DNA from: Thermomucor indicae-seudaticae
Lineage: Eukaryota > Mucoromycota > Mucoromycetes > Mucorales > Lichtheimiaceae
NCBI GenBank assembly: GCA_000787465.1
Contig: JSYX01000523.1
Coordinates: 1 to 25,117 of the forward strand
Length of the DNA: 25,117 nt
Direction of reading: 5' to 3'
The stretch's first letter is position 1; each line of letters begins with the position of its first letter. Positions 12,201-22,293 of the stretch are shown here, piece by piece. The translations under genes and the position numbers were made by a program. The notes beneath the pieces are model-generated. The model was not told the origin of the DNA, did no database searches, and saw nothing but the letters and a program-made list of their open reading frames with translations.

Positions 12201-13877
12201 CTCTGAAGTTGCAGCCATTCTGCGATCCTCCAGACTGCTGCACTATTGCCGAACGCCCCTGTTGTTTTCCAGATATGAAGAAAAGTGGGAAAACTTGGAA
12301 GAAGAATCGAATTACTACGAATACACTATGCAGTGGTACAAGGATCTGTGGCATACGCTGGTGACTGACTATGCAAAGTACCTCGAAGGTGTGGATATGC
12401 ATCTGATTGACCTTGCCAAGGATGGCGGCGAGAACGACGACGACGCCGATTTGCTTGCTGCTTCGAGCTTCAAGATCGCTGAGAACCTGTCCATTGAATG
12501 TCCTCCAATGTATCTGTTGCGTGTCATCGAGGGTGGATCCATTATCTGTCAAATACGGTTGACAAGCATTTATGTGTCGGTGATGTTGTTTACGTTACAG
12601 AGGCGATACGGAAAGTTATTAAACGTAAGGTCACGAGAGACTTTCCGGCGCTTTGAAGAAACGTGCGGCAGATTCAAGCAGTTTATCCATGTCAACTCGT
12701 TCGTGTACGATTTCCATTTGCGGTACATACAAAACTTGATTCTTCGATCCGAGGCGGCTCACCACAACCTGGACATTCTCAAGATATTACGGCAGTTTTG
12801 TGAAGTGCATAGCCGACCGGCTTCTTATGCGCGCAATAGGATAGTCCATGGATTTTACAAGGTGGATGTGGCAGACATTGATAGAGACAAGTTTTACGAG
12901 AATTTGCTGGGCAATTCTCCGCGACATGGTTTGAAGAGTTTGCTGGTCAAGGCCAAGTCAGTAGCAGCCACTGTGACGAGTTACGACCTGTCATTCGTTT
13001 CGAAAAGTGGAGGCAGTAGTCGCAATAGTGAATGGGCACATACCCTGATTGTTTGTCCTGCGGTAGCGGAAGAGGGGCTATGGTTGGAATACTTTATCCT
13101 GGTGGTGTATCAGGGGCGCACGACACCTATGAATATGATCAAGAACGTCTTTCCCACTACATCCACGTCTACGCAAAACATGCTTGTTGATCCGATTGAC
13201 GTCTTACTTGTGCAAGACGGCTATACAATGAACGACATCGTCAACAGTGCGCGTCATCGGCTGGACACGATTGTAGCAGAGGTATGTACCTTGTTTGCTA
13301 AAAAAAAGTTAACGAGAAGTATTGGGACCTAATAGGCATGGTCTTGTTCTAGGTGATCGTATACTGTAGACGTCAGACAGACTGGAGCGAGCTCCATGCC
13401 TGCGATGCTTTAGTTCAGGCGGGCCCCCGATCTGCGCAACTCATTGGACTGCTAAGCCAATTTGAGCATGTTGATCTAAGAGAGGTGGATAAGAATATGA
13501 AGCAATTCTTCGATTTGCAAGGACTGGATTGGAACGCTGCTTTCGATACGCTTATATTGCTACTTCAACACAAAAGTGTAAAGGACATACATGATGAGAA
13601 TGGGAGCCGGCACTTATTGCTATATAATCATGGTCGATACATGGATTACATGATCCATCTTCAGTTGAACGCGAATGGAGAGGTCCAGGGATGGATGGTG
13701 AGTCGCGAAAGTGACAGTAATAGGAGCACCCTGGAGCAGGGCGCGGTACGCGAACAAATTTCGCGGCTGGGTGGGATGCTTTGTCACATTGTGTGGATGG
13801 AAACAGTGGGTCGGACGACCAGTAGCGCGACGACACCGAATACTCCTGGTACACCATCGTCTGTATCTCCTCAGTAA
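3234..13877 (+). CDS. SZT2: SZT2-like KICSTOR scaffold protein (about 3,300 aa, 13 exons)
   Basis: In animals SZT2 belongs to KICSTOR, which tethers GATOR1 to lysosomes so that TORC1 is switched off in starvation; the same role here is inferred. Proposed exons: 3234-3344, 3403-3522, 3564-3652, 3695-3924, 3988-4057, 4117-6546, 6611-8040, 8097-8600, 8652-9416, 9486-10098, 10159-10361, 10425-13281, 13353-13877. From exon 4 to the stop the phases agree; the 10099-10158 intron has a TACTAAC branch point. Identification rests on N-terminal blocks that resemble human SZT2 as recalled: TLLTIAYEYRLVYILDLSSS, then ELILITDG, CHVIQVGSP, GFVPDTEVLRFLAKATGG and REGFSLHSISFDD, and on the length (human about 3,400 aa). 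The DLSSS, ITDG and ATGG series suggests a vWA-like fold. Ser/Ala-rich loops lie at 4440-4500, 11170-11400 and 11590-11990. Oddity: exons 3 and 4 differ by one base in phase, so the first 450 bp need RNA evidence; the start codon is tentative. Confidence 0.86.
11731..11745 (+). repeat. (GCA)5 triplet run coding poly-Ala
   Basis: Five GCA triplets inside exon 12 of the SZT2-like gene encode a run of alanines in a Ser/Ala-rich, probably disordered loop. Length could vary between strains. Confidence 0.7.
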
Positions 13878-14080
13878 AATGTAATACGACACAAAAAAGT
13901 TTTAATAAAAAAATCAATGGATCGATTAAACGGGAGAAGGGGAAAGAGAAAGGGATGTATATTGAGGAATTTTCTTTTTTTACACTGTTAGAAGGGTTTT
14001 GTGTATGTGTGTGCGCGTGGGATGTGGGTCGACAGCTAATATCCTTCCCTTTTTCTCTTCCATTTTGTTGTTTCGTTATC
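13878..14080 (+). promoter_or_regulatory. Short intergenic region and FKS leader
   Basis: Only 203 bp separate the SZT2-like stop from the glucan synthase ATG. It must hold the 3' end of one gene and the core promoter and leader of the next. A pyrimidine tract (about 14044-14072) precedes the ATG. No clear TATA box is seen. Confidence 0.45.
13904..13909 (+). terminator. Polyadenylation signal AATAAA for the SZT2-like gene
   Basis: A canonical AATAAA lies 27 nt after the stop codon, so the 3' UTR is probably very short. This fits the tight spacing to the next gene. Confidence 0.5.
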
Positions 14081-17000
14081 ATGTCAGGACAGCCTCCAAT
14101 GCAAGTATACCCACATAGATAGACAGACAGACAGACAGAGCTTACTGACTAACATTTGCTCAATAGGTTGCGTCGTGCGATGCAAGGTAAATCTCATCAG
14201 ATGTCTTCGATGTGGTGAAAATACACTAAACAATGGGATATAGAGGACGAGGCTATTACTGTGGATCAATGGTCAGAAGATGGATCGAGCAGTATATACG
14301 GACATGTGCGAGACGATATTCATAATTCGGGGCGGTACCTACGATACGCACCATCAGCCGAGTCTTTGCTTGCTGTCCTAGAAAACAAGCGACATAGGAC
14401 ACCGCCCAATAATCTATCCAACGATACACTCGTGAACAACAGCAACGACCGCTCATGTGCCTGGTGGCCATCCTGGCAGCAGCACAAGAAAGGCAGCCTT
14501 TCAGCTGAATCGATACACGAAATCTTTGTCCAGTTGACAAACGCGTTCGGGTTTCAGCGTGACAGTATGGACAACATGTACGACCACCTCATGACGATGC
14601 TTGACTCCCGGGCTTCACGCATGGCATCCGCCACACAGGCTCTACGGACGCTCCATGCCGATTATATCGGCGGGCCAAACGCAAACTATCGGCAGTGGTG
14701 TCTTGCGCTGCAGGATCCAGAAGACAAGAACAAGACTGAAAAAGAGTGGCAAGCCGACATGGAGTGCATGTCGGATACAGACAGAGTACGACAACTGGCA
14801 CTTTGGTTATTGATCTGGGGCGAAGCGTCCGTCCTACGGTTTTGTCCCGAAGCGCTGTGTTTCCTTTTCCAGTGCGCCAACGATTACGACGGCGAGGAGA
14901 TACTAGAGGAGGGTCAGTTTCTGGATACCATCATTACGCCGTTGTACAACTTCCTCCGGGACCAGTCCTTTCGGAAAAGTACTCGCCATGGAACTTACCG
15001 GCGCAGAGACCGTGATCATGCCGAGATCATTGGGTACGATGATGTAAACCAGCTGTTTTGGTCCCGCGAGGGCTTGGGGCGGTTGCGGCTAAAGAAGAAG
15101 GACAGGAAGACAAGGTTGATGGACATACCTGCCAGCAAGCGTTACGGTGCGCTAAAGGACGTTGAGTGGGAACGGGCATTCCAAAAGACGTTCAAGGAGA
15201 AGCGGTCGTGGATGCATTTGGCTGTGAACTTTTCCAGAGTGTGGATTATTCACATTGTGTCGTTCTGGTACTTTATTGCACCCAATGCCGGCATCCTGTA
15301 TCTCCATGAGCCAGAAAAGGATGACGAAAGACCGGTGCAGTTGTCGATGGCAGCGCTCGGTGGTGGAATCGCGACGTTGCTGGTCATTCTGGCGCATGGG
15401 GTCGAGTACATTTATGTGCCGATTACGTGGCAGCGCGTCGGGATTCTCGCGCGGAAGCTCGTGATCCTCTTGCTCATCCTGTTTCTCAACGTTGGGCCTT
15501 CGGTGTATTGTTTCTCTTTCGACCGCACGAGTCCTGTGTCGATGGCGGTGGCTGTGGGCCAGCTACTCGTGAGTCTGGTGACGAGTGTGTTCTTTGCCGT
15601 CAAGCCTCAATCGCGTCTCTTCTTTTGCAACAACACGGGCGCTGCGGAGCAGGCGTTTACGGCCAACTTTTATCGACTCAAGCGCATGGACAGGTTGATT
15701 TCGATTGGAATTTGGGCGTGTGTGTTTGGGTGCAAGTGGGTCGAGTCGTATTATTTTGTTGCGCTTTCGTTCAAGGACCCCTTGAAGGCTGTGGCCCAGC
15801 TGCGGATTCAAGACGACTACTGTCATGGTGGTGACGTGGGCACGAGTCTTTGCAAGTACATGCCCGTAGTAGCCTTGGCCCTCATGTTCCTGATGGCCCT
15901 CGTCCTGTTCTTTCTGGATACCTATCTCTGGTACATCATTTGGAACACGGTATTTTCCGTCGCAAGGTCGTTTTATCTCGGTGTCTCGATCTGGACTCCT
16001 TGGCGCAATATCTTTTCACGGTTGCCCAAACGCATCTATGCCAAGATCCTGGCAGTCTCTGAACTCGAGACCACTAAGCCCAAAGTCTTGTGCTCTCAGA
16101 TTTGGAACGCGTTTGTGATCGCCATGTATCGAGAACATTTGCTTTCTTCTGACCATGTTGCCAGGTTACTTTATCAGCAGGTACGGATATTTAACTCTCT
16201 CTCTCTCTCTCTAGGTTATATTGTTGAATGACGAGCTAATCATGTAACAAAAACTGGGTTGATAGGTACCTGATGGGAGCAGTAAACAGACATTGAAGAC
16301 ACCAAACTTTTTTGTATCCCAGGAAGATGTGGCATTCAAGACAGAGTATTATCCACAACAGAGCGAAGCTGAACGCCGCATGCAATTTTTTGCCCAGAGT
16401 TTAACGACGCCGATGCCTGAGCCACTGCCTGTGCCCAATATGCCCACCTTTACAGTTCTCATCCCTCACTATAGCGAAAAGATTCTGCTTTCGCTACGTG
16501 AAGTCATTCGAGAAGAAGACGACAACGCACGAGTGACACTGCTAGAGTATCTCAAGAAGCTGCACCCGTTTGAATGGGACAACTTTGTCAAGGACACCAA
16601 AGTGTTGGCGGAGGAACTGACAACGACCGGACAGGAGGAAGAAGGGGCAGAGGAGACTGACAGCGTCGCGTCGTCAAAGACAAGGATCGCGCCAAAGCAA
16701 AAGCATGCTGATGATTTGCCGTTCTATTGCGTTGGATTCAAATCGTCTGCACCCGAATACACGCTGCGCACACGTATATGGGCGTCTTTACGCACACAGA
16801 CGCTTTATCGCACCGTGACGGGGTTCATGAACTATCATCAAGCGATCAAGCTATTGTACCGTGTGGAGCAACAGGAAGCGGTAGACCCAGCGACAGAGGC
16901 ATGGATGGCCAACCGCAAGTTCCGGCTCTTGCTCGCGATGCAGCGCTACACGTCGTTTAACAAGGAAGAAAAGGAGAACGCCGAGTTTTTGTTGAATGCG

Positions 17001-19576
17001 TATCCCGACCTGCAGATCGCGTACCTGGAGCACGACCAGGACACGGATGCCTTTTATTCGGTACTTGTCGATGGCCATTGTCCGGTCCAAGCAAACGGCG
17101 AGCGTGCGCCCAAGTACCGGATTCGACTCCCTGGCAATCCTATTTTGGGCGACGGCAAAGCGGATAATCAGAATCATGCACTGATCTTTTATCGTGGCGA
17201 GTATCTGCAGCTGATTGACGCGAATCAAGACAATTACCTTGAAGAGTGTCTCAAGATTCGCAATGTCTTGGGAGAATTTGAAAATTATTACATGAAACCG
17301 GAAGAGCAAGAGATCTCGCCCTATGCACCTCGTCAGACGAATCCTGTGGCTATTGTCGGTGCTCGCGAGTATATCTTTTCGGAAAACGTTGGGATTCTAG
17401 GCGACATTGCAGCTGGCAAGGAGCAAACGTTCGGGACTTTGAGTCAGCGGATCATGGCCACCATTGGCGGAAAGGTTAGTACGAGATCTCTTTCTCTTCT
17501 GTGTGTGTTTAATAGCTAATAAAGAACATATCACTTACTTGCTATATAGCTTCATTATGGCCATCCTGACTTCTTGAACGCCATCTTTATGACGACGCGA
17601 GGTGGGGTCAGCAAGGCACAAAAGGGACTTCACTTGAATGAAGATATCTACGCGGGGATGAATGCATTTCAACGTGGTGGTAGAATCAAGCACGTGGAAT
17701 ACTTTCAATGCGGCAAGGGCCGCGATCTTGGATTTGGCTCGATCCTGAACTTTGTGACGAAGATCGGCACGGGCATGGGCGAACAGATGTTGTCGCGCGA
17801 GTACTATTATCTTGGGACGCAGCTTCCACTGGACAGGTTCCTGACGTTCTACTATGCACATCCTGGGTTTCATATCAACAACATTTTCATCATGCTCTCT
17901 GTCCAGCTCTTTATGCTTGTCTTGCTCGTTGTGGGTGCCATGGCCTTGCCGCTCACCAGCCTTTGCAAAGAGAACGCACCATTAGCCGAAGACAAAGCTC
18001 CTGAGGAAGGAGGATGTCATCACCTGGTACCTGTCTTTGAATGGCTCAAGCGCGTGGTGGTGTCGATCTTTATCGTGTTTTTCATTTCGTTTTGCCCACT
18101 GTTTCTTCAAGAACTCACGGAACGCGGGTTTTTGCGTGCATTGACGCGGTTGGCCAAGCAGATGCTGTCGTTTTCACCGTTCTTTGAGATCTTTGTGACC
18201 CAGACGTATGCGCAAGCGATCCTGGACAACTTGACGTTCGGCGGCGCGCGGTACATTGCTACGGGGCGCGGGTTTGCCACCAGCCGCGTCCCGTTTTCTG
18301 TGCTCTATGGACGGTTCGCACCCACAAGCATGTATTTCGGCGCACGTAGCTTGCTTGTGCTCCTGTTTGCGTCCATGGTGATCTGGATACCCCACCTGAT
18401 TTACTTTTGGATCACGGTCTTGGCGCTTGTGCTATCACCCTTTTTGTTTAATCCGCACCAGTTTGCGCTGACCGACTTTTTGATGGATTATCGAGAGTTT
18501 CTCCGGTGGATGTCACGTGGGAATGGCGGCAAGAGCAACAGTAAAAAGAAGAAGGCTGCTTGGATTGATTATTGCCGTCTCACGCGAGCACGGATCACGG
18601 GTGTCAAGCGTAAAAATAATAATCACGGTCAAGGACATCAACCACGGGCTAGGTTCTTTGTTGTCTTCTTTTCCGAGATCGGGGTCCCACTTGTGTTTGC
18701 TCTGCTTTGCCTGACTTGCTATGTGTTTGTCAAGAGTATTGTGGTCGATGCAGGAGAGTCGTCCAAACCGAACGGACTGCTGCGGATCGGTATTGTCGCC
18801 CTGGGTCCTGTGGCACTCAATGCGGCTGTGGTTGCTGGTCTCTTTCCTATCTCGCTTTTGTTTGGCTCCTTGTGCTGCTGCTGCTCTTCTAGAGGGGCCA
18901 AGTATGCTGGCGCGTCGATTGCGTTCATTGCGCACGCTTGGGCGGTGATAAACCAAGTCGTGTTTTTCGAGCTCTTGTATTTTATGGAAGACTGGAAGTT
19001 GAGTCAAGCCATCCTGGGTATGGTGACCGCCAAGGCTGTGGAGCGGTTTGTTTTCAAGGTCATGACGGTTTTGCTCTTGTCCCGAGAATTTCAGCAAGGC
19101 GAAAGTAATCAAGCCTGGTGGACTGGTCGGTGGCATGGCCGAGGGGTAAGTTTTTATCTGCGCAAAGAGAAGAAGAAGACTGACCTAAAAATGGCATACA
19201 GCTCGGATGGCACGCGCTGTCTCAGCCGTTGCGCGAGTACGTCTGCAAGATTATTGAAATGAGCATGTTTGCGACTGACATTGTTATGGGACACTGCATA
19301 TTATTCGTCTTGTTCCTTGTGTGCCTTGTGCCCGGTATTGATAATTGGCACTCTCTCATGTTGTTCTGGTTACGGCCTGGTCAGCAGATCCGTGAACCGA
19401 TCTATACCATTTCACAAAAACGACGACGGCGGCGTATTGCAATCATGTATGGTTTGTTCATTGTTGCTTTATTCGTCTTGTTTTTAGCGCTACTCATTGC
19501 TCCGGCATTGGTTGGGTCACATCTGTCGTCTTTGCATCATCTTTTCTCTTCATTACTACCACCCATTTTGCAATAA
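14081..19576 (+). CDS. FKS1: 1,3-beta-glucan synthase catalytic subunit (GT48, FKS family), 1,712 aa
   Basis: Plasma-membrane enzyme that polymerises UDP-glucose into cell-wall beta-1,3-glucan, activated by Rho1 in studied fungi. Exons: 14081-14104, 14246-16180, 16266-17474, 17550-19145, 19202-19576; all junctions are phase 0 and the total closes in frame. Family blocks are clear: an FKS1 domain ([40 protein letters not shown]), about six membrane helices at residues 340-575, the cytosolic GT48 domain ([79 protein letters not shown]) and a C-terminal block of membrane helices from about residue 1167. Exon 1 codes only MSGQPPMQ and was chosen because the main exon has no nearby in-frame ATG; it is the least certain part. 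The N-terminus is about 110 residues shorter than in yeast Fks1 (1,876 aa). Hot-spot regions that decide echinocandin response differ from the yeast form (see findings). Confidence 0.95.
14117..14140 (+). repeat. (GACA)n microsatellite in FKS intron 1
   Basis: Roughly five tandem GACA units lie within the proposed 141-nt first intron. They are non-coding and likely polymorphic. Confidence 0.75.
16195..16214 (+). repeat. (CT)n tract ending in a decoy 3' splice site
   Basis: A (CT)8-9 run is followed directly by AG at 16213-16214 inside FKS intron 2 (16181-16265). The tract makes a strong polypyrimidine signal, but splicing at 16214 would reach a stop within 11 codons. The productive acceptor is 16264-16265, which restores the conserved reading [20 protein letters not shown]. 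Confidence 0.6.
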
Positions 19577-19618
19577 CAATAACTTTTTTTTGCACATACA
19601 AGCACGCACAATAATAGT

Positions 19619-19624
19619 AATAAA
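19619..19624 (+). terminator. Polyadenylation signal AATAAA for FKS
   Basis: AATAAA lies 42 nt after the FKS stop codon. The gene downstream is convergent and its stop is at 19685, so the two transcripts' 3' ends probably overlap. Confidence 0.5.
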
Positions 19625-19684
19625 CATCACACGCTCGCATTTTTGTCATCTCTCTCTATGGTTGTAAGAATTATAAAGTCTAAT

Positions 19685-21832
19685 CTAATTGATCCTCTTT
19701 TTGTATGATTTCCAGAGTTGTTCACGGATCAGGTATTTCTGGATTTTGCCTATGTATTCATGTCATGAGCATTTGCGTTTGGAAAAGGCGCAAGTTTCTG
19801 TCAACACTTACCAGTGCTGTTTCGTTCAAAAGTCAAAGAGAGAGAGAGAGGACGAAAGCAGATAAGTAAAGTGAATAACGATGGTAGCTTTAGGTGTTTA
19901 CTTGCCTTGTCTTTGGTATTGATTTCACAAAGGAAATTTGTGAGGGGCACTAGATAAATTTGTCAGTCGTCTTTTAACACATAGCACACCAATGCTGTAT
20001 TCTATCACACCTTGTATCCTGCTAGCTTCTTCCTGCAGTGAGCAATCACTTGGTCGGCTGTTATCGAATGCCCTTCTTTAAGCACGATAAACGCGTAGGG
20101 CCGTTCACCCCATTTCTCGTCTGGGCACCCCACGATGGCACTTGATATAAAGAGACAAATGAGCGAGATTCTCGTAGTACAGGCCCAACGAAAAGCTTAC
20201 CACTCCATGACAGCATCCAGTTCACAGATCACATTCTCTACTTCAATCGAGCTGATATTCTCACCTCCCGAGATAATCACATCTTTGGATCGATCCACGA
20301 TTTCGACGGCTCCGTCTGGGTGTCGTACAGCCAAATCACCCGTCCAGAACACACCAGCGCGGAACGCCTTCTCTGTGGCGTCCGGGTCGTTATAGTAGCC
20401 CTTCATGACTTGGTTGCCGGTCATGCAGATCTCGCCAATCGTTTTGCCGTCAGGAGGTACGTCTTGTGCCGTCTCACGGTCAAGCACTCTGATCTCATCC
20501 GACATCACCGCGTTGAAACCCGGTCGTGCGTACATGGCATACTGCTCTTCCTCCGGCAAATGCGCCACGACGCAAACGTCGTACGTGAGTGTGGAAGGGC
20601 CGTAGGTCTCAGTCAATCCGTACACTTGACGCGGGATAATGTTTAGTGCGTTCAACCGTCGGATCAATGTGGCCGATAATGCCGCACCTAATGGGGCGGT
20701 GAGAAACACGCACTACTACAGCAAAAGAGAAACAGGAACTGACCTCCACTAAAGGTTCGAACAGGACGATCAAGTCGCACGGCGTCTTTATGGTTACAGA
20801 TCTCATTCTGAACTGTCGGTGCCCCGTTATAGTGCGTCACACCCTTTTCCTTCAACAACTTCCAGATCAGAGCGTAATCAAGTTTGTTGAGCATGATCTG
20901 CGTGCCGCCTGCAGCGACCACAGCCCAGGGAAAGTTCCAGCCTATATGGCATAGCTCGGTTAAAGAACAGGCTTTCTCTTTATCTCCCTTTATGCCATTC
21001 TCTTTCTTTTTACCATTGCAGTGAAACATGGGCAGCGTCCAAAGATAGACCGTTTCCGGGGTCAGTTGTACGTGGATGCAATTGGACACGGCTGTGAGAT
21101 AGCAACCGCGAAAGGTGGACATGACGCCCTTGGGGCGACCTGTGGAGCCCGAAGTGTAATTGATGGACATGACCGCATTTTCGTCCTTGGTCAGGGGCAG
21201 ATCGTTCCAGCCTAGTTTGGGTTCGGTCGCGGCCAGGAGCCTTTCGTATTGGCAGTTTGGGCGATAATAGCTTGCAACCTCGATCAAGCGGGTCGATGAG
21301 CGCACCTTGTCGGAGATGAGGCTCTGGAGCTCGTCCTGGACCAGGACAATGGTGGCGCCCGAGTGGCCGATAACGTACTCGAGCTCGGCTGCGGTTAATC
21401 GATAGTTGAGTGGAACCAGGATACCTGCGGCGGCCGGGACAGCATAAAACGCTTCCAAGGTGGCCGGGATGTTTTGACATAGAATAGCGACCCGATCGCC
21501 GCTTTTCAGACCGTATTCGTGGATCAGCAGGTTCGCGAGCTTCAACACACGGTCGGCAAACTGCTGGTAAGTAAAAGATCGGTCTTCGCCGTGGATGACG
21601 GCCGTGCGGTCAGCGTAGACCATCGCGCTACGGAGTAGGAACCGGATCGGGTCCAGAGCGCTCAAGTAAGGTACTTGATCGGGCCGCCGATGGACGCGGT
21701 CTATATGGGGGGCGATCCTACTTAGCACTACCGACTCGCTTTTTGAAATCCTTGGCATACATTACATTTTTCAAAGGAAGCATTTGGGTACAAGTGCGAG
21801 GCAACGGTCTGGAGTCTCTGTGCAGCTGACAT
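19685..21832 (-). CDS. AMP-binding acyl-CoA synthetase, probably peroxisomal (569 aa, 8 exons)
   Basis: ANL-superfamily ligase: it adenylates a carboxylic acid with ATP and passes the acyl group to CoA. Exons in coding order: 21832-21766, 21727-21014, 20941-20744, 20687-20201, 20140-20011, 19949-19906, 19816-19812, 19749-19685; the total is 1,710 nt, in frame. Motifs: A3 YTSGSTGRPKG (residues 213-223), A5 YGLTET (349-354), WTGD (441-444), DRSKDVIISGGENIS (458-472) and A10 PKTSTGKIQK with the catalytic lysine at about 550. The start MSAAQ was chosen over an in-frame ATG 78 nt upstream because residues 6-14, RLQTVASHL, are a perfect PTS2 (R-L-x5-H-L) near the N-terminus. The C-terminus KRIN is not a PTS1. 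Oddities: a 5-nt exon, a GC-AG intron and a 38-nt first intron. The substrate cannot be told from the sequence; short- to medium-chain or aromatic acids are possible. Confidence 0.9.
19812..19816 (-). other. 5-nt microexon (CACTG) in the acyl-CoA ligase gene
   Basis: The conserved A10 loop PKTSTGKIQK can only be assembled if these five bases are spliced between two introns. They complete the Ser codon (AG|C), give Thr (ACT) and start the Gly codon (G|GC). The upstream side ends ...GAACGAAACAG after a (CT)n tract, and the downstream side begins GTAAGTG, both good splice sites on the minus strand. Confidence 0.75.
19817..19905 (-). other. GC-AG intron (89 nt) before the microexon
   Basis: The donor reads AAG|GCAAGT, the usual strong context of GC-AG introns. 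Reading on without splicing hits a stop after four codons. The intron carries a (CT)n polypyrimidine tract (plus-strand (GA)n at about 19836-19850) close to its AG. No GT donor gives the conserved protein. Confidence 0.72.
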
Positions 21833-22293
21833 GATGTGGGGAAAGAAGGAAGAGAGGGGTTGAGGGCATTTTTCCCAGGACTTGCTGGATTTATTAAACG
21901 GCTTACACACACGAATAAAGTCCGTTTCCCGCCAGGCTTATTAATGCAGAAAATTAGGTCTCTCATAGTCAACAAACAATCTGTAAGGATGCTTGCAGCT
22001 TTAGGCTCGTTTTGCAGGTTCTTTTTTCCTTTGCCCCAAGTTTCAGGCTGTGCATCTTTATAAGCTATCTTGAGCCGGCATATGACCAGCTATTTGACTT
22101 TTGCCATGCTAAACAAGGCGTGACCAAAGAGTAGGTGATGATACTTTATGTAAACAATAAAGAAAACCAAAAGGACGAGCTTTGACTTACAGTGCAAACG
22201 TCCAAAACGCTACGCCTGCAATGAAAATGGCATGCGAGGTTTTTTGACTCCGGCGTTGCATGAATTTCCGTATTGTTTTGCTGCTGAAAAGGA
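21833..22293. promoter_or_regulatory. Divergent intergenic region, 461 bp
   Basis: This lies between the ATG of the minus-strand ligase gene (21832) and the ATG of the plus-strand CRT10-like gene (22294), so it should hold both promoters. AT-rich boxes that could act in transcription start lie at about 22057-22064 (TTTATAAG) and 21888-21898 (ATTTATTAAAC). No recognised binding site is called. A 75-codon open frame in it shows no family features. Confidence 0.5.

Noticed and set aside
12001..12552. 183-codon open frame on the minus strand inside the SZT2-like gene
   Set aside because: It is antisense to a conserved exon, its sequence has no family features, and its openness follows from the codon pattern of the real gene.
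13552..14082. 176-codon minus-strand open frame across the SZT2-FKS gap
   Set aside because: Low-complexity start (HAHTHT and similar), half of it antisense to the SZT2 C-terminal exon, and no motif. It is treated as a shadow.
14167..14186. Extra 20-nt exon in the FKS 5' region (flanked by AG and GTAAAT)
   Set aside because: Its length does not keep the frame with either downstream acceptor (14244 or 14246). Direct joining of exon 1 to 14246 does.
17574..19262. FKS exon 4 ending at 19262 as the protein's C-terminus
   Set aside because: The last residues after GRWHGRG are intronic. Splicing at 19146/19201 restores the conserved [20 protein letters not shown] block.
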